From Candidatus Methylomirabilis sp. (GTDB lineage: Bacteria; Methylomirabilota; Methylomirabilia; Methylomirabilales; Methylomirabilaceae): a stretch of 57,882 nucleotides of DNA. The stretch covers positions 1-57,882 of the forward strand of contig NSJM01000007.1 of NCBI GenBank assembly GCA_002634395.1, given 5' to 3'. The notes under the pieces were generated by a model. The model had not been told where the DNA came from and made no database searches. It saw only the letters and a list, made by a program, of their open reading frames with translations. Each line of letters opens with the position of its first letter. The first letter of the stretch is position 1. Shown here in pieces: positions 35,530-44,429 of this stretch. The translations under genes were made by a program, and so were the position numbers.

Positions 35530-36681
35530 TCACACAATCAACATCGCGTCGCCGTAGGAATAAAAACGGTAGCGTAACGCGATGGCCTCGCGATACGCGG
35601 CCATGATGGCTTGGCGGCCCGCGAAGGCTGAGACCAGCATGAGAAGGGTGGAGCGAGGCAGATGAAAGTTGGTGATCAGGGCGTCGACACATGTATAGCG
35701 GTAGCCGGGGTAGATAAAGAGGTCTGTGACGCCGGCTCCGGACCTCATCTCGCCGCCGACTGCGGCATGTTCTAGCGCCCGGACGGTCGTGGTCCCGACC
35801 GCGATCACCCTCCGCCCTTCTCTCCTCGCGGCCTTGACCGCCAGGGCTGTACGCTCCGGAACAATGTAGCGCTCCGGCTCCATTCGATGCGTAGACACCT
35901 CCTCCACCCGAACAGGACGAAATGTGCCTGGTCCGACATAAAGAGTGATCGGAGTCACGGCGACATTCTGCCGCGTGAGCGCCTCGATCAATTGCGGTGT
36001 GAAGTGAAGGCCGGCCGTGGGCGCGGCAATGGCCCCTTCATGCTTTGCGTATACCGTCTGGTACCGCTCGCGATCCACAAGAACAGGGTGTAGGGTGTCT
36101 GGGGTAGGGGGTAGGGCAGTGACTGATCCGTTTTCTCCACCCTCCACCCTCCACCCTCCACCTTGTCTTTTGATATAGGGTGGAACCGGCATCTGGCCGA
36201 ATCGCGACAAAAGGTCGGTGAGGCTCCCGTCATGCACGAGCTTGAGCAGGTGACGTCCTTCACCGCGTTTCTCTATCACCTCCGCCGTCATCGTTTCCTC
36301 GGCCAAGGTAAGGCGGTCGCCGACTCGAACCTGCCTGGATGGCTTGATCAAGGCCTCCCAGCAGCTTGTTCCGGTATGTTTTAAGTCGGGATCGGCGTCA
36401 ACGCCACACAGGAGCAATACCTCAATAAGATGTCGCCGCTCGGATCGACCGAATAGCCTGGCGGGGATCACCTTTGCCTCGTTGATAACCAACAGGTCTC
36501 CCGGCAGCAGGTGTTCCGGGAGATCCCGGAAGATCCGATGCTGCAGGACGCCCGTGTTCCGATCCAGGACCAGGAGCCGCGACTGATCGCGCTCGGGGGA
36601 GGGCGCCTGGGCAATCAGATCTGGAGGCAGGGTGTAGTCAAAGTCGGCCGTCCGAATAGGAATAGACACGGGAGAAGTCAA
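35530..36681 (-). CDS. queA: S-adenosylmethionine:tRNA ribosyltransferase-isomerase QueA
   Basis: 383 residues (family about 345). Builds epoxyqueuosine on tRNA. Family motifs FDYTLPPDLIAQAPSPERDQSRLLVLDR, GDLLVINEAKVIPARLFG, AAPTAGLHFTP, VGPGTFRPVRVE, HRMEPERY, FIYPGYRY and NFHLPRSTLLMLVSAF. An insert of about 30 residues (GGGWRVEGGENG, LPPTPDTLHP) between YIKR and LVDRERYQTVYA is encoded by heptad repeats. The start is TTG 36681 or GTG 36669; both fit poorly with GGAG at 36682. Confidence 0.94.
   Translation of the reverse strand: MTSPVSIPIRTADFDYTLPPDLIAQAPSPERDQSRLLVLDRNTGVLQHRIFRDLPEHLLPGDLLVINEAKVIPARLFGRSERRHLIEVLLLCGVDADPDLKHTGTSCWEALIKPSRQVRVGDRLTLAEETMTAEVIEKRGEGRHLLKLVHDGSLTDLLSRFGQMPVPPYIKRQGGGWRVEGGENGSVTALPPTPDTLHPVLVDRERYQTVYAKHEGAIAAPTAGLHFTPQLIEALTRQNVAVTPITLYVGPGTFRPVRVEEVSTHRMEPERYIVPERTALAVKAARREGRRVIAVGTTTVRALEHAAVGGEMRSGAGVTDLFIYPGYRYTCVDALITNFHLPRSTLLMLVSAFAGRQAIMAAYREAIALRYRFYSYGDAMLIV
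36084..36164. repeat. Heptad repeats inserted in frame in queA
   Basis: GGGTGTAGGGTGTCTGGGGTAGGGGGTAGGGC at the left and four CCACCCT-type units (36138-36163) at the right: CACCCTC repeats. Reading frame is kept, adding about 30 residues rich in Gly, Pro and Thr. Confidence 0.8.
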
Positions 36682-36703
36682 CTCCTAGCAGTATTGGCGC
36701 CGT

Positions 36704-36922
36704 TCACCGACGGCGAAACAATGAAAAAAGTATGGTCAGGAGGATGCTCAACAGTATTGAGGTGGTCAGGGGAAAGTAGAATGAGAAATTCTTTCGTTGA
36801 ATATAGATGTCCCCCGGTAGCTTCCCAATGAAAGGGACCTTTCCGATGAACAGGATGAGTCCCCCTACGGCGGCCAGAGCGAGGCCGAACAGGATCAACA
36901 TTCTGGCGAGTGAATCCATCCC
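36704..36922 (-). CDS. DUF2905-type small membrane protein
   Basis: 72 residues from ATG 36922, preferred to the far ATG at 36946 because the family starts with MDSLARM. Two membrane helices (about 5-27 and 46-66) around GKVPFIGKLPGDIYIQRKNFSFYFPL, which is the conserved DUF2905 loop. Function unknown; it sits between queA and ruvB, a common setting for this family. Confidence 0.82.
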   Translation of the reverse strand, partial: GMDSLARMLILFGLALAAVGGLILFIGKVPFIGKLPGDIYIQRKNFSFYFPLTTSILLSILLTILFSLFRRR

Positions 36923-36962
36923 CTGCCTTTGCGTTCTTTGCGTCATACGCTATAGACGCAAT

Positions 36963-38018
36963 CTACCCGTGCCACAAGTCGCCCTGCAACTCGGCCGGAC
37001 GGGGGAGCTTGAAGTGATCGAAGGCCAGGCGAGTGACGGTGCGGCCCCTTGGAGTCCTGGCTAGAAACCCTTGCTGGATCAAAAACGGCTCGTAGACGTC
37101 CTCGATCGTTTCTTTCTCCTCTCCCACAGCGACCGCGATCGTTTCGATGCCTACCGGCCCGCCGGCAAACTTTTCGATGATAGTGTACAGGATTCGCCGA
37201 TCCATCTCGTCGAACCCGTTGGCATCCACCTCGAGTCGTTCTAGCGCACTATGCGCGACTTCACGGGTGATGACGCCATCTCCCAGCACCTGGGCGAAAT
37301 CCCTGACGCGCCGTAGCAGACGATTGGCCACACGAGGCGTTCCGCGAGAGCGCCGCGCGATTTCCCACGCGCCATCCTCTATGATCGATACCCCCAGGAT
37401 CTTTGCCGACCGCAGGACGATCCGAAAAAGATCAGTCTCATCGTAAAAGTCCAGGCGTTGGACCACACCGAACCGGTTGAGTAACGGCGAGGCCAGAAGT
37501 CCCGCGCGAGTCGTGGCCCCAATCAAGGTGAAACGCGGCAGCTTCAGCCGGTAGGTCTGTGCGCTCGGACCCTGACCGATGATCAGGTCCAGCCGGTAAT
37601 CTTCCATAGCCGGATAGAGGGTCTCTTCGACCAGAGGATTCAGCCGGTGGATTTCGTCGATGAACAGCACATCCTGTTCTCTGAGGCTGGAGAGGATTGC
37701 TGCCAGGTCCTTCTGCCGTTCGATCACTGGTCCGGAGGTGACCCGGATGCTTACACCCATCTCCGAGGCGATGATAGAGGCGAGAGAGGTCTTGCCAAGT
37801 CCCGGCGGGCCGTAGAAAAGTAGGTGGTCCAGGGGCTCCCTTCGCGCCTTGGCCCCCTGCACAAAGACCTGGAGGTTCGCCTTGACTTTTTCCTGGCCAA
37901 TGTAGTCATCCCAGGCTTTTGGGCGCAGGCTTTGTTCGAGTTCCTGGTCCTCGTCCTGGAGCTGTCGATTCGCCACCCGTTCTCGCCCGCTCTCCTTTTT
38001 CTGCTTTGCCGATGTCAT
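36963..38018 (-). CDS. ruvB: Holliday junction helicase RuvB
   Basis: 351 residues. AAA+ motor that drives branch migration. [23 protein letters not shown], Walker [14 protein letters not shown], Walker [10 protein letters not shown], sensor 1 [18 protein letters not shown] and the C-terminal winged helix with [13 protein letters not shown]. Its ATG overlaps the ruvA stop by 4 bases. Order ruvC-ruvA-ruvB. Confidence 0.97.
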   Translation of the reverse strand: MTSAKQKKESGRERVANRQLQDEDQELEQSLRPKAWDDYIGQEKVKANLQVFVQGAKARREPLDHLLFYGPPGLGKTSLASIIASEMGVSIRVTSGPVIERQKDLAAILSSLREQDVLFIDEIHRLNPLVEETLYPAMEDYRLDLIIGQGPSAQTYRLKLPRFTLIGATTRAGLLASPLLNRFGVVQRLDFYDETDLFRIVLRSAKILGVSIIEDGAWEIARRSRGTPRVANRLLRRVRDFAQVLGDGVITREVAHSALERLEVDANGFDEMDRRILYTIIEKFAGGPVGIETIAVAVGEEKETIEDVYEPFLIQQGFLARTPRGRTVTRLAFDHFKLPRPAELQGDLWHG

Positions 38019-38641
38019 AGCCGCTTCCCCGTTCCCTCGGAGAGATGCTTCAGCGCCTGCTTGACGACCTTTTCAAAGTCCGCCCCATCACCGACGGCGT
38101 GATGCGCCGCTTCTGCTGCCACCGAGGCTTCTTTGCGGCTGCAACCTAAGTTCAGTAGCGCGGAGATCACATCCTCGACGGTCCGATCTCGTTCCGAGCT
38201 CGGCTGGTGGCCAGCCATGACTTGACCCGCACGAGGAACCCCCAGGACCTTATCCTTCAATTCCAAGATGATCCGCTCGGCCGTTTTCCGACCCACCCCT
38301 GGAATTGCCTTGAGCCTTGCGATGTCGCCCTCCAGGATAGCCGGGATAAATTCCTCCACCGTGATTCCTGACAGGATATTGGCGGCGAGGCGAGGTCCGA
38401 TCCCGGACACTCCCGTCAGTAGCTCGAACGTCATCTTTTCCTCGATCGCATGAAATCCGTAGAGCTGGATGGCATCCTCTCTGACATGTGTGTACACGCG
38501 GAGGCAGACCTGCTGTTGGATCTCCGGGAGCTGATAGAACGTCGAAAGAGGGACAAAGACCTGGTAGCCGACCCCGTTCACATCGACTACAATCTGTCCA
38601 GGATCCTTGGACACCAACAGACCGCGGAGTTGAGCGATCAC
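38015..38641 (-). CDS. ruvA: Holliday junction DNA-binding protein RuvA
   Basis: 208 residues if started at GTG 38641 ([12 protein letters not shown]), where the family normally starts and GGAG lies just upstream; the frame itself extends to 38692. OB domain, then two helix-hairpin-helix motifs ([36 protein letters not shown]) and a C-terminal UBA-like domain ([19 protein letters not shown]). The GTG start overlaps the ruvC stop by 4 bases. Confidence 0.95.
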   Translation of the reverse strand: MIAQLRGLLVSKDPGQIVVDVNGVGYQVFVPLSTFYQLPEIQQQVCLRVYTHVREDAIQLYGFHAIEEKMTFELLTGVSGIGPRLAANILSGITVEEFIPAILEGDIARLKAIPGVGRKTAERIILELKDKVLGVPRAGQVMAGHQPSSERDRTVEDVISALLNLGCSRKEASVAAEAAHHAVGDGADFEKVVKQALKHLSEGTGKRL

Positions 38642-39138
38642 CGTTCTCCGCCTTTCAATAGATGCAGGAGCCTGGCCGAATGATGGTGGCAAATGGCCAC
38701 GGCCAGCGCATCGGCCGCGTCGGTCGAACGGATCGGCTCTTTGAGGTCAAGGAGTGACTGAACCATCTGCTGGACTTGGCCCTTGCCCGCAGCGCCGTAC
38801 CCGGTGACAGCACTTTTTATCTGCAGCGGGGTGTACTCCGCGATGGCAAGCCCGCTCTGCGCGGCGGCCAGAATCGCGACCCCTCTTACCTGGCCCAGCT
38901 TAAACGCGCTCTGCGCATTTTTCGCGAAGATAAGACTTTCGATGGCTGCCCACTCCGGCTGATAACGATGGATCAGCTCGGCCAGGCGGCTGAAGATTTG
39001 TTGCAGGCGGGAAGGAAAGGAGTCGCGAGGCGTCGTGATGATGCTGCCGTAATCGACGGCTTGCAGGAGACCATCACTGCGAGCCACAATCCCGTATCCG
39101 GTGGCGCCGGCCCCTGGATCAACCCCTAAGACCAGCAC
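38638..39138 (-). CDS. ruvC: Crossover junction endodeoxyribonuclease RuvC
   Basis: 166 residues; start GTG 39138. Cuts Holliday junctions. Catalytic acids in LGVDPGAGATGYGIV (Asp7), AIESLIFAKNAQSAFKLGQ (Glu about 67) and DAADALAVAICH (Asp pair near 140). First of the ruvCAB operon, 57 bases after yebC. Confidence 0.96.
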   Translation of the reverse strand: MLVLGVDPGAGATGYGIVARSDGLLQAVDYGSIITTPRDSFPSRLQQIFSRLAELIHRYQPEWAAIESLIFAKNAQSAFKLGQVRGVAILAAAQSGLAIAEYTPLQIKSAVTGYGAAGKGQVQQMVQSLLDLKEPIRSTDAADALAVAICHHHSARLLHLLKGGER

Positions 39139-39195
39139 GGCAGTTCCATCGGGATCATTGGGCGATCCAATGGTTCGACAGACCTCACCACAGGC

Positions 39196-39945
39196 CTAGC
39201 CGGTCACTGTCGCCATGATCTCTTCGGGAATGTCGAAGTTCGCGTACGCATTCTGGACGTCGTCATGCTCTTCAAGTGTCTCCATCAACTGGAGCATCTG
39301 CTGCGCCTGCTTTCCTTCCAGCCTGACGGTACTCTGTGGGAGCATGGTCACCTCTCCGTCCGTGATCGCGATCTTCTCCTTCATCAGGGACTCCTTGACC
39401 TGCTCGAGGTCTTTGGGTACGGTGATAATCTCGAAAATGTCGTCTGATCGGCGGACATCCTCGGCGCCGGCCTCCAGCGCAACGCTCAGGAGTCGATCCT
39501 CATCAGCCGCGGCTGTTTCCACTTGAATCAGCCCCTTCTTTTCAAACATCCACGCCACACATCCCGATTCCCCCAAGTTTCCCCCGTATTTGGCAAACGC
39601 TTTACGGATCTCCGGAGCGGTCCGGTTTTTATTATCCGTCACGATCTCCAGCAAGACGGCGACGCCTCCAGGCCCATACCCCTCATAGACATACTCCTCG
39701 TAGGAGGTGCCGGGGAGCTCACCGGTCCCCTTCAGGATACCTCGCTGGATATTGTCCTGAGGCATATTGACAGCCTTGGCCTTCTCGATCGCCAATCGGA
39801 GACGAGGATTTCCGTCCGGGTCGCCGCCACCCGCCCTGGCGGCCACCGTGATCTCCCTGATCAGCTTGGTGAATACACGACCCCGTTGGGCATCCACCTT
39901 TGCCTTCTTGTGTTTGATGCCCGACCATTTGGAATGTCCAGACAT
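39196..39945 (-). CDS. yebC: YebC/TACO1-family protein
   Basis: 249 residues; AGGAGGTG before the [60 protein letters not shown] and [29 protein letters not shown] are conserved in YebC. Roles described: transcription regulation, and more recently help with translation of proline-rich stretches. Upstream of ruvC in the usual order. Confidence 0.95.
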   Translation of the reverse strand: MSGHSKWSGIKHKKAKVDAQRGRVFTKLIREITVAARAGGGDPDGNPRLRLAIEKAKAVNMPQDNIQRGILKGTGELPGTSYEEYVYEGYGPGGVAVLLEIVTDNKNRTAPEIRKAFAKYGGNLGESGCVAWMFEKKGLIQVETAAADEDRLLSVALEAGAEDVRRSDDIFEIITVPKDLEQVKESLMKEKIAITDGEVTMLPQSTVRLEGKQAQQMLQLMETLEEHDDVQNAYANFDIPEEIMATVTG

Positions 39946-40093
39946 AGATTCACCTCCTTACCACAAAGCGAAAATAACACAATAACTCGAAGATTGTAAA
40001 GAGGATTGGGGCAGGAAAAAGGCGCAAGGGAATCGGGTGATAACCCGACCCCCTTGGTGCGCCCAGCATGAGGAGCTTCAGAGAATCGGACGC

Positions 40094-40723
40094 TCAGTGC
40101 TGTTCGAAGGTGCCCTCCAGGAAATCAATGTCTTGGGTGCGATCGGCTGGATTTCTGACAAGCGTAGCCGTCGCCAGATCGCCGTCCTGGACATCAGGAA
40201 CGCCCGACTGGATACCGGCAGTTCCCAGGTCTACGTCGCACGCACCCTTTGTCACTTTCACAGCACCTTTCTTCATTCGCACATGAATCTTGAATACCGC
40301 CTGAATTTCCTCATCCTCATCCTCATCCTCATCGTCATCGTCATCGTCGAACTCGTCGAACTGCAGGAAGCACTCCGAAAAGTCGGTACCATTGCTGCTC
40401 AAGATCAGGCGGATGTCAGCGTTCTCTGCCGAAGCCTCGTCCACGATTCCCAAGGCAGAAGCAGGATGGGCTCGCATCCTTACGTTCCCCTTGAACTCAT
40501 CTTTCTTTAATATCCCTTTCCGGATCTCTTTCTGGTGTCTCATCTTGCCCTTGGCGTCGTCCTCAGGAGATCCGTCAGCCGGCTCCAACTCCGCCCTGAC
40601 GTCGATCTTCACCTTTGAACCTGAACTCCCGCCTTTCTTCGCCTGGCTGACACTGGCGAACATGAACATCGATACAGCAATACAGAGAGTGGTTACCAAG
40701 AGGTTCCTGTATAACGTTTGCAA
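40094..40723 (-). CDS. Secreted protein with a poly-acidic tract, unknown function
   Basis: 209 residues if started at TTG 40723, which has GGAGGA nine bases upstream; GTG 40732 is possible but abuts that site. Signal peptide about 25 residues ends at SQA. The mature part has two cysteines and an acidic run (DDDDDDEDEDEDEE, about residue 140) encoded by GAT/GAG-type triplets, which might bind calcium or other metals. Surrounding strands look like one beta domain. No family recognised. Confidence 0.68.
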   Translation of the reverse strand: MQTLYRNLLVTTLCIAVSMFMFASVSQAKKGGSSGSKVKIDVRAELEPADGSPEDDAKGKMRHQKEIRKGILKKDEFKGNVRMRAHPASALGIVDEASAENADIRLILSSNGTDFSECFLQFDEFDDDDDDEDEDEDEEIQAVFKIHVRMKKGAVKVTKGACDVDLGTAGIQSGVPDVQDGDLATATLVRNPADRTQDIDFLEGTFEQH

Positions 40724-40732
40724 TCGCTTCAC

Positions 40733-40973
40733 TCCTCCAGCTAGGGTTCACGAGAATGAAACTGCCGGGCCGCACGGGGGGTTTCTCAAGCGTAAGAGTG
40801 CAAGCGCGGTGCCACCTCGCTAAGTCGCCGAGAACACCTCACTACACGAAAAGGTTCAATCACCTGCCCAACCCGGCACTCGGGAATTCTTACATAGAAG
40901 GCGTTCGGCCGATGTCATTATTTCTATTGGTATCACCGGGTTCATATAGCGTGGCGGCGAGCAGATCACGTGT
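40733..40973. other. Intergenic stretch
   Basis: About 240 bases between the acidic protein gene and the M23 peptidase gene. A plus-strand 75-codon frame has no supporting signal. Nothing recognised. Confidence 0.5.
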
Positions 40974-41855
40974 TCAGGGTTGACGCATCGCTTCAATAAA
41001 TTGTGTCGGATCGACCAGCGCGGCGCCGACTCTCAATGCAAGGTGCAAGTGGGGCGCGTGACTATTTCCGGTACTCCCGACCCGCCCGATCACGTCTCCC
41101 TTCTTGACCTCATCCCCGACCTTCACGAGAAACGCCGACTGGTGCAAGTACGAAGAAAAGACTCCCAGGCCGTGATCAATCACCGTGATGTTACCTTCCA
41201 GTAGATAATCATGGCCGAGGTGCGCGACCTTCCCGGCGGCAATCGCCTGTATCGCAAAGCCCTCCGGGGCCTGAAAATCGGTGCCTCGATGAAACCGAAA
41301 CCAGTCTTGAGCTGGATTCATCCGAATCTGGCCGAAAGGGGTCGTCATCAATCCGGCATGGTCGGTTTTTTCAATCGGATAGATCGTTCCGTCCTGCCAG
41401 AGTGGCAGAGGTGAAGAGGCCTGAAGAGCCTCAGTGATCGCCTTTTTCTCTCTGGCGATTCTGTCGAGATCGGTTTGGCCAAAGACCTGTGTGTTCCAGC
41501 GCGGGCTGACGCTCTTCTCAAATTCTCCTTGTTTGACGATCAGTGTTTTCGTCGATAACGCTCGTTTGGTTGCCGCCTCATACACCGTCATCTGGTATTC
41601 ACCGGGTTGCTGGTATAAATCCACCGCGACAATTCCGTATAGCGCGCCCCCCTTGCTGAAGATCGGGATGGCGGAGGTGGCGCTGCCTGTTGTCATGATA
41701 CCCTGAACGTCTGAAACCTTCGCGCCGTCGGTAACCTTCACTATCTTCACGTCTCCCTGACGGAGCGTCAGTGCATCCAGGGACTCCGCCTGAGTCACCG
41801 TATCGAAGGTCATGCAGACAAGCAGGGTTATGGCAATAGCAACTAACTTCTTCAT
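40974..41855 (-). CDS. Exported M23 (LytM-type) peptidase-like protein
   Basis: 293 residues. Signal peptide of about 23 residues ends at TQA. N-terminal beta domain (about 25-160), then an M23 domain: HRGTDFQAPEGFAIQAIAAGKVAHLG, VIDHGLGVFSSYLHQSAFLVKVGDEVKKGDVIG and SHAPHLHLALRVG. The metal-ligand histidines and asparate of LytM proteins (HxxxD, HxH) are present, so it may be an active endopeptidase acting on peptidoglycan. Monocistronic as far as can be seen. Confidence 0.88.
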   Translation of the reverse strand: MKKLVAIAITLLVCMTFDTVTQAESLDALTLRQGDVKIVKVTDGAKVSDVQGIMTTGSATSAIPIFSKGGALYGIVAVDLYQQPGEYQMTVYEAATKRALSTKTLIVKQGEFEKSVSPRWNTQVFGQTDLDRIAREKKAITEALQASSPLPLWQDGTIYPIEKTDHAGLMTTPFGQIRMNPAQDWFRFHRGTDFQAPEGFAIQAIAAGKVAHLGHDYLLEGNITVIDHGLGVFSSYLHQSAFLVKVGDEVKKGDVIGRVGSTGNSHAPHLHLALRVGAALVDPTQFIEAMRQP

Positions 41856-41882
41856 GAGGCTCCGTTCCCCCTCTATTTTCGT

Positions 41883-41917
41883 CTCCCCCCTTTGTAAAAG
41901 GGGGTCAGGGGGGATTT
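41883..41917. repeat. C-run/G-run palindrome
   Basis: CTCCCCCCTTTGTAAAAGGGGGTCAGGGGGGATTT: the same family as 32068 and 11374, outside a gene here. Able to form a hairpin upstream of the M23 peptidase gene. Confidence 0.75.
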
Positions 41918-41966
41918 CAGTGCCCTGGGCTGTCGAACTTTGTAAGGGGACTTGTGGAACACCGCG

Positions 41967-42398
41967 CTACACACAAGGACCCATTTCCAGGTGCTGCGGA
42001 GGAGTGGGCGGAAGCTTCCAGATAATCTCAGGGTGATTGGTGGACCCGTGCATCTTATTGGCCAGTTCGATACCCTGCAGGTAGCACTTCTCGAACTCGG
42101 CGAAGTTCCTGGTCTCGATGTGCAGCGCAAGCGGATCGAAGATCGCCTTGGCATAGCTCTCGATCATCGCCTTGTACTTCGGCCGCGTGGTATTGGCTTT
42201 CTTGCACAGGCTTCGCAGGCCATTGAGCTGGTACGCGGCCAGCGCCCAATTGCCGCCCTTGGCGGCGTAATAGCAGATCCAGTAGCGTTCACTCATTAGG
42301 GGCATTAACTGACCTAACCCAGGTTGCAACTCGGCAATCTGGTCAAGTGTCAATTCTGCATGTTTTGTGCGTCCGACGATTGGCTGCTCGTCCGCCAT
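41967..42398 (-). CDS. Conserved-looking small cytoplasmic protein, unknown function
   Basis: 143 residues from ATG 42398, chosen because AGGAGGT lies five bases upstream; the frame runs to 42545 without a good start. Mostly helical, with MSERYWICYYAAKGGNWALAAYQLNGLRSLCKKANTTRPKY, several aromatic residues and a final segment MHGSTNHPEIIWKLPP. No transmembrane helix or CxxCH. I do not recognise the family. Confidence 0.7.
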   Translation of the reverse strand: MADEQPIVGRTKHAELTLDQIAELQPGLGQLMPLMSERYWICYYAAKGGNWALAAYQLNGLRSLCKKANTTRPKYKAMIESYAKAIFDPLALHIETRNFAEFEKCYLQGIELANKMHGSTNHPEIIWKLPPTPPQHLEMGPCV

Positions 42399-42742
42399 AT
42401 TGACCTCCTGTGAGATACCCAATGAGCGTTGGTACCCCCATGTGCTGTCACAAGACCTCCCAATATTTCGATCCCTAAGCATCTTATGTTTTGCCGTATT
42501 CTTCAAGGCCAAATGTGGGAGAAGGTATGAACTTAACGCCATCACTACCTTGCCTCGCTGTCTCAGGACCTGGAGGCGGGGAACCTACCCGTGGCCTAAG
42601 CGATCTCTCAGTGTCATGCTGAAGCACTCGTTGACCCTAATTGGCGGAAACCATATAATGTGGGCAGTGAACCTGCCATATCCCACGTCACCCACATCTT
42701 TAGCTGCGATACCTCTCAGGCGTTTGAAGGTAAGGTTAAGCG
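42399..42742. other. Intergenic stretch at the edge of the accessory islet
   Basis: About 340 bases. No ORF with supporting signal. It is the left flank of the nucleotidyltransferase and toxin-antitoxin group. Confidence 0.45.
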
Positions 42743-43075
42743 ATGAAGCTGACTTCTGAAGAACTGGTATGGCTGAACGCCTACCGGATGGCCTTGGTCG
42801 AACAGTTTCCGGGCCTTGTTGACGACATCCTCATCTTTGGCTCGAAAGCGCGGGGAGATGCCGGACCGGACAGCGATCTGGATGTGCTGATTATCCTTCG
42901 CGAAGGCGATAGGAATCGGAAGCGAGCAGTTCGCCATATCGGTCACAGCCTGGCTATCCTGTCCGAGGTTGTCCCGTCAATCATGGTGTATACGCGGGAG
43001 GAATGGGCGCTGCGAAGGCACGGTGGCTCGCCGTTCTACGGGGCAGTCGTGCGTGACGGGGTGCGGGTGGCATGA
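42743..43075 (+). CDS. MNT-type nucleotidyltransferase (putative toxin-antitoxin component)
   Basis: 110 residues. GSKARGDAGPDSDLDVLIIL is the nucleotidyltransferase motif with two catalytic Asp. The family often acts as the MNT half of HEPN-MNT systems, where it adenylylates the HEPN toxin. No HEPN gene follows: the next frame, 4 bases overlapping, looks like a remnant of another toxin. It may be a stand-alone relic or a partner of genes lost here. Confidence 0.82.
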   Translation: MKLTSEELVWLNAYRMALVEQFPGLVDDILIFGSKARGDAGPDSDLDVLIILREGDRNRKRAVRHIGHSLAILSEVVPSIMVYTREEWALRRHGGSPFYGAVVRDGVRVA

Positions 43076-43173
43076 ACAGAAGCCTGGTTGAGCTTTTCGA
43101 ATCCAAGCATCGGTGGCCTAAGCCGTTCGAAGTTGCCGAAACCCGAATGAAGGAGATCAAACGTGCAAACACA
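43072..43173 (+). pseudogene. Short remnant resembling a HigB-type toxin C-terminus
   Basis: 34 codons starting with ATG 43072 (4-base overlap with the MNT gene). The end KPFEVAETRMKEIKRA resembles the C-terminal tail of DUF891/Gp49-like toxins, which are normally followed by an XRE antitoxin; a broken one follows. The remainder is missing. Assignment is inference. Confidence 0.4.
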
Positions 43174-43445
43174 TGATCAACTGATAAAGAAGCTCATGCG
43201 CCGTCCTGGCGTACGTGCTGAGGTTGAACGTATTGAGCGAGGCGAGACCGTTTTCTGCTGGATGCCTTGCTCAAGGCGCGCCAGGAGGCCCGTCTCACGC
43301 AGGTGCAGATAGCGACGTATGGGAAGCGCCTGCGGTAGCTCGGCTGGAGCGCTCATTGGCTACGGGTAAGCACTCACCGTCGATAGCAACCCTTCGCAAG
43401 TACGTCAAGGCGTGTGGTAAAAGCTTAGTCCTGCGCGTCGCATGA
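43163..43445 (+). pseudogene. Frameshifted XRE-family antitoxin (HigA-like)
   Basis: Read in three frames, the pieces join as one HigA-like protein: LIKKLMRRPGVRAEVERIERGE from GTG 43163, then LLDALLKARQEARLTQVQIAT in the next frame up to a stop near 43336, then ARLERSLATGKHSPSIATLRKY in a third frame ending at 43445. At least two frameshifts break it. Together with the fragment before it, this looks like a decayed HigBA-like pair. Confidence 0.7.
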
Positions 43446-43579
43446 AGAGCCCAATCCATCATTCCACCGGGCCTGCGCAAGAAGCCGCGCAGTCCGGTGA
43501 ATTCAAACATTGGCTAACTTTCAATTGACCAAACGAATACTTGTATTGAAGATGACGTTGAAAATGATATAGATTAACC

Positions 43580-44059
43580 ATGAAAAAGCGAATATACATA
43601 GAAACAAGCGTTGTGAGCTACTTCACTGCTCGCCCGAGCCATGACATAATGATTGCCGGCCACCAAGGGGCTACAAGGGAACTGCGGCCTGAATTGTTAG
43701 AAAAATATGAGACATATATTTCGGCACTGGTGTACGAGGAGGCCGGAAAAGGTGATTTAATCCTGGCCCAGTTGCGATTGGAGGCAATTGCATCATTCCC
43801 AATGCTTGATATTGACGACGAGGGTAGAGATCTTGCTGAAAAGATTATCGCCAATAGGGGTATACCTGCAACTTATCCTGAAGACGCCCTTCATATCGCT
43901 ATTGCTGCTGTTAATGGCGTTGAGGTGATCGTTACCTGGAATTTTGCTCACTTGAACAACCCGTTCACTCGACGAGCGGTCAGGCGTATTATCGAAGACG
44001 AAGGGTACATGTGCCCCGAAATCTGTTCACCAGAAGAATTGTTGGAGGCTAACAAATGA
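43580..44059 (+). CDS. PIN-domain protein, putative VapC-type toxin
   Basis: 159 residues. Acidic PIN residues: Glu in IETSVVSY, Glu in YEEAGKG, Asp in PEDALHIAIA, and the TWNFAHL tail typical of PIN nucleases. It overlaps the next small gene by 4 bases, the usual toxin-antitoxin arrangement. AT-richer than neighbouring housekeeping genes, as expected for a mobile piece. Confidence 0.8.
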   Translation: MKKRIYIETSVVSYFTARPSHDIMIAGHQGATRELRPELLEKYETYISALVYEEAGKGDLILAQLRLEAIASFPMLDIDDEGRDLAEKIIANRGIPATYPEDALHIAIAAVNGVEVIVTWNFAHLNNPFTRRAVRRIIEDEGYMCPEICSPEELLEANK

Positions 44060-44250
44060 AAGACCCTATTGTAGAAGAAGTGCGTAAGCATCGAATGGAA
44101 CATACTCAGAAGTTTAGAGGTGATCTTTCTGCGATCTGCGCAGACTTACACTCCATTCAGGCGGCGTCCGGGCACAAGGTCGTACGTCTTGCTTCAAGGA
44201 AACTTCAGCCGACAAAGCTATCCAGCCGACGCATAAAAGCGCGCGGCTGA
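44056..44250 (+). CDS. Probable antitoxin partner of the PIN protein
   Basis: 64 residues starting inside the end of the PIN gene. Charged, no hydrophobic core for membrane insertion: MKDPIVEEVRKHRMEHTQKF then a basic C-terminus. This start motif is seen in small proteins next to PIN toxins. Ends just before a MITE-like inverted repeat. Confidence 0.65.
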   Translation: MKDPIVEEVRKHRMEHTQKFRGDLSAICADLHSIQAASGHKVVRLASRKLQPTKLSSRRIKARG

Positions 44251-44260
44251 TGCCGTCGTT

Positions 44261-44404
44261 GAGTCTGTAGAAAAAGTCAAAGGAAAAAGTATCACACGAA
44301 AAACGACCTCCATGTTTGACGTGTAAGCGACGATCTCGGTTCGAGGGACCATTTCGGTACCGCCAATTTGGGCGTTACTTGGCCGGGACTTTTTCTACAG
44401 TCTC
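44261..44404. mobile_element. MITE-like element with GACTTTTTCTACAG ends
   Basis: Inverted ends 44261-44278 and 44387-44404 (18 bases, one mismatch) around 108 bases of non-coding DNA. The end CTGTAGAAAAAGTC resembles terminal repeats of some IS1182-type and similar insertion sequences. No transposase. No clear target duplication. A solo short element or a remnant. Confidence 0.6.
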
Positions 44405-44429
44405 GTTAAGCCCTCTGGAGTTCTGGTAG

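Noticed and set aside
36084-36164. Frameshift in queA
   Set aside because: The insert keeps the frame and QueA motifs continue after it.
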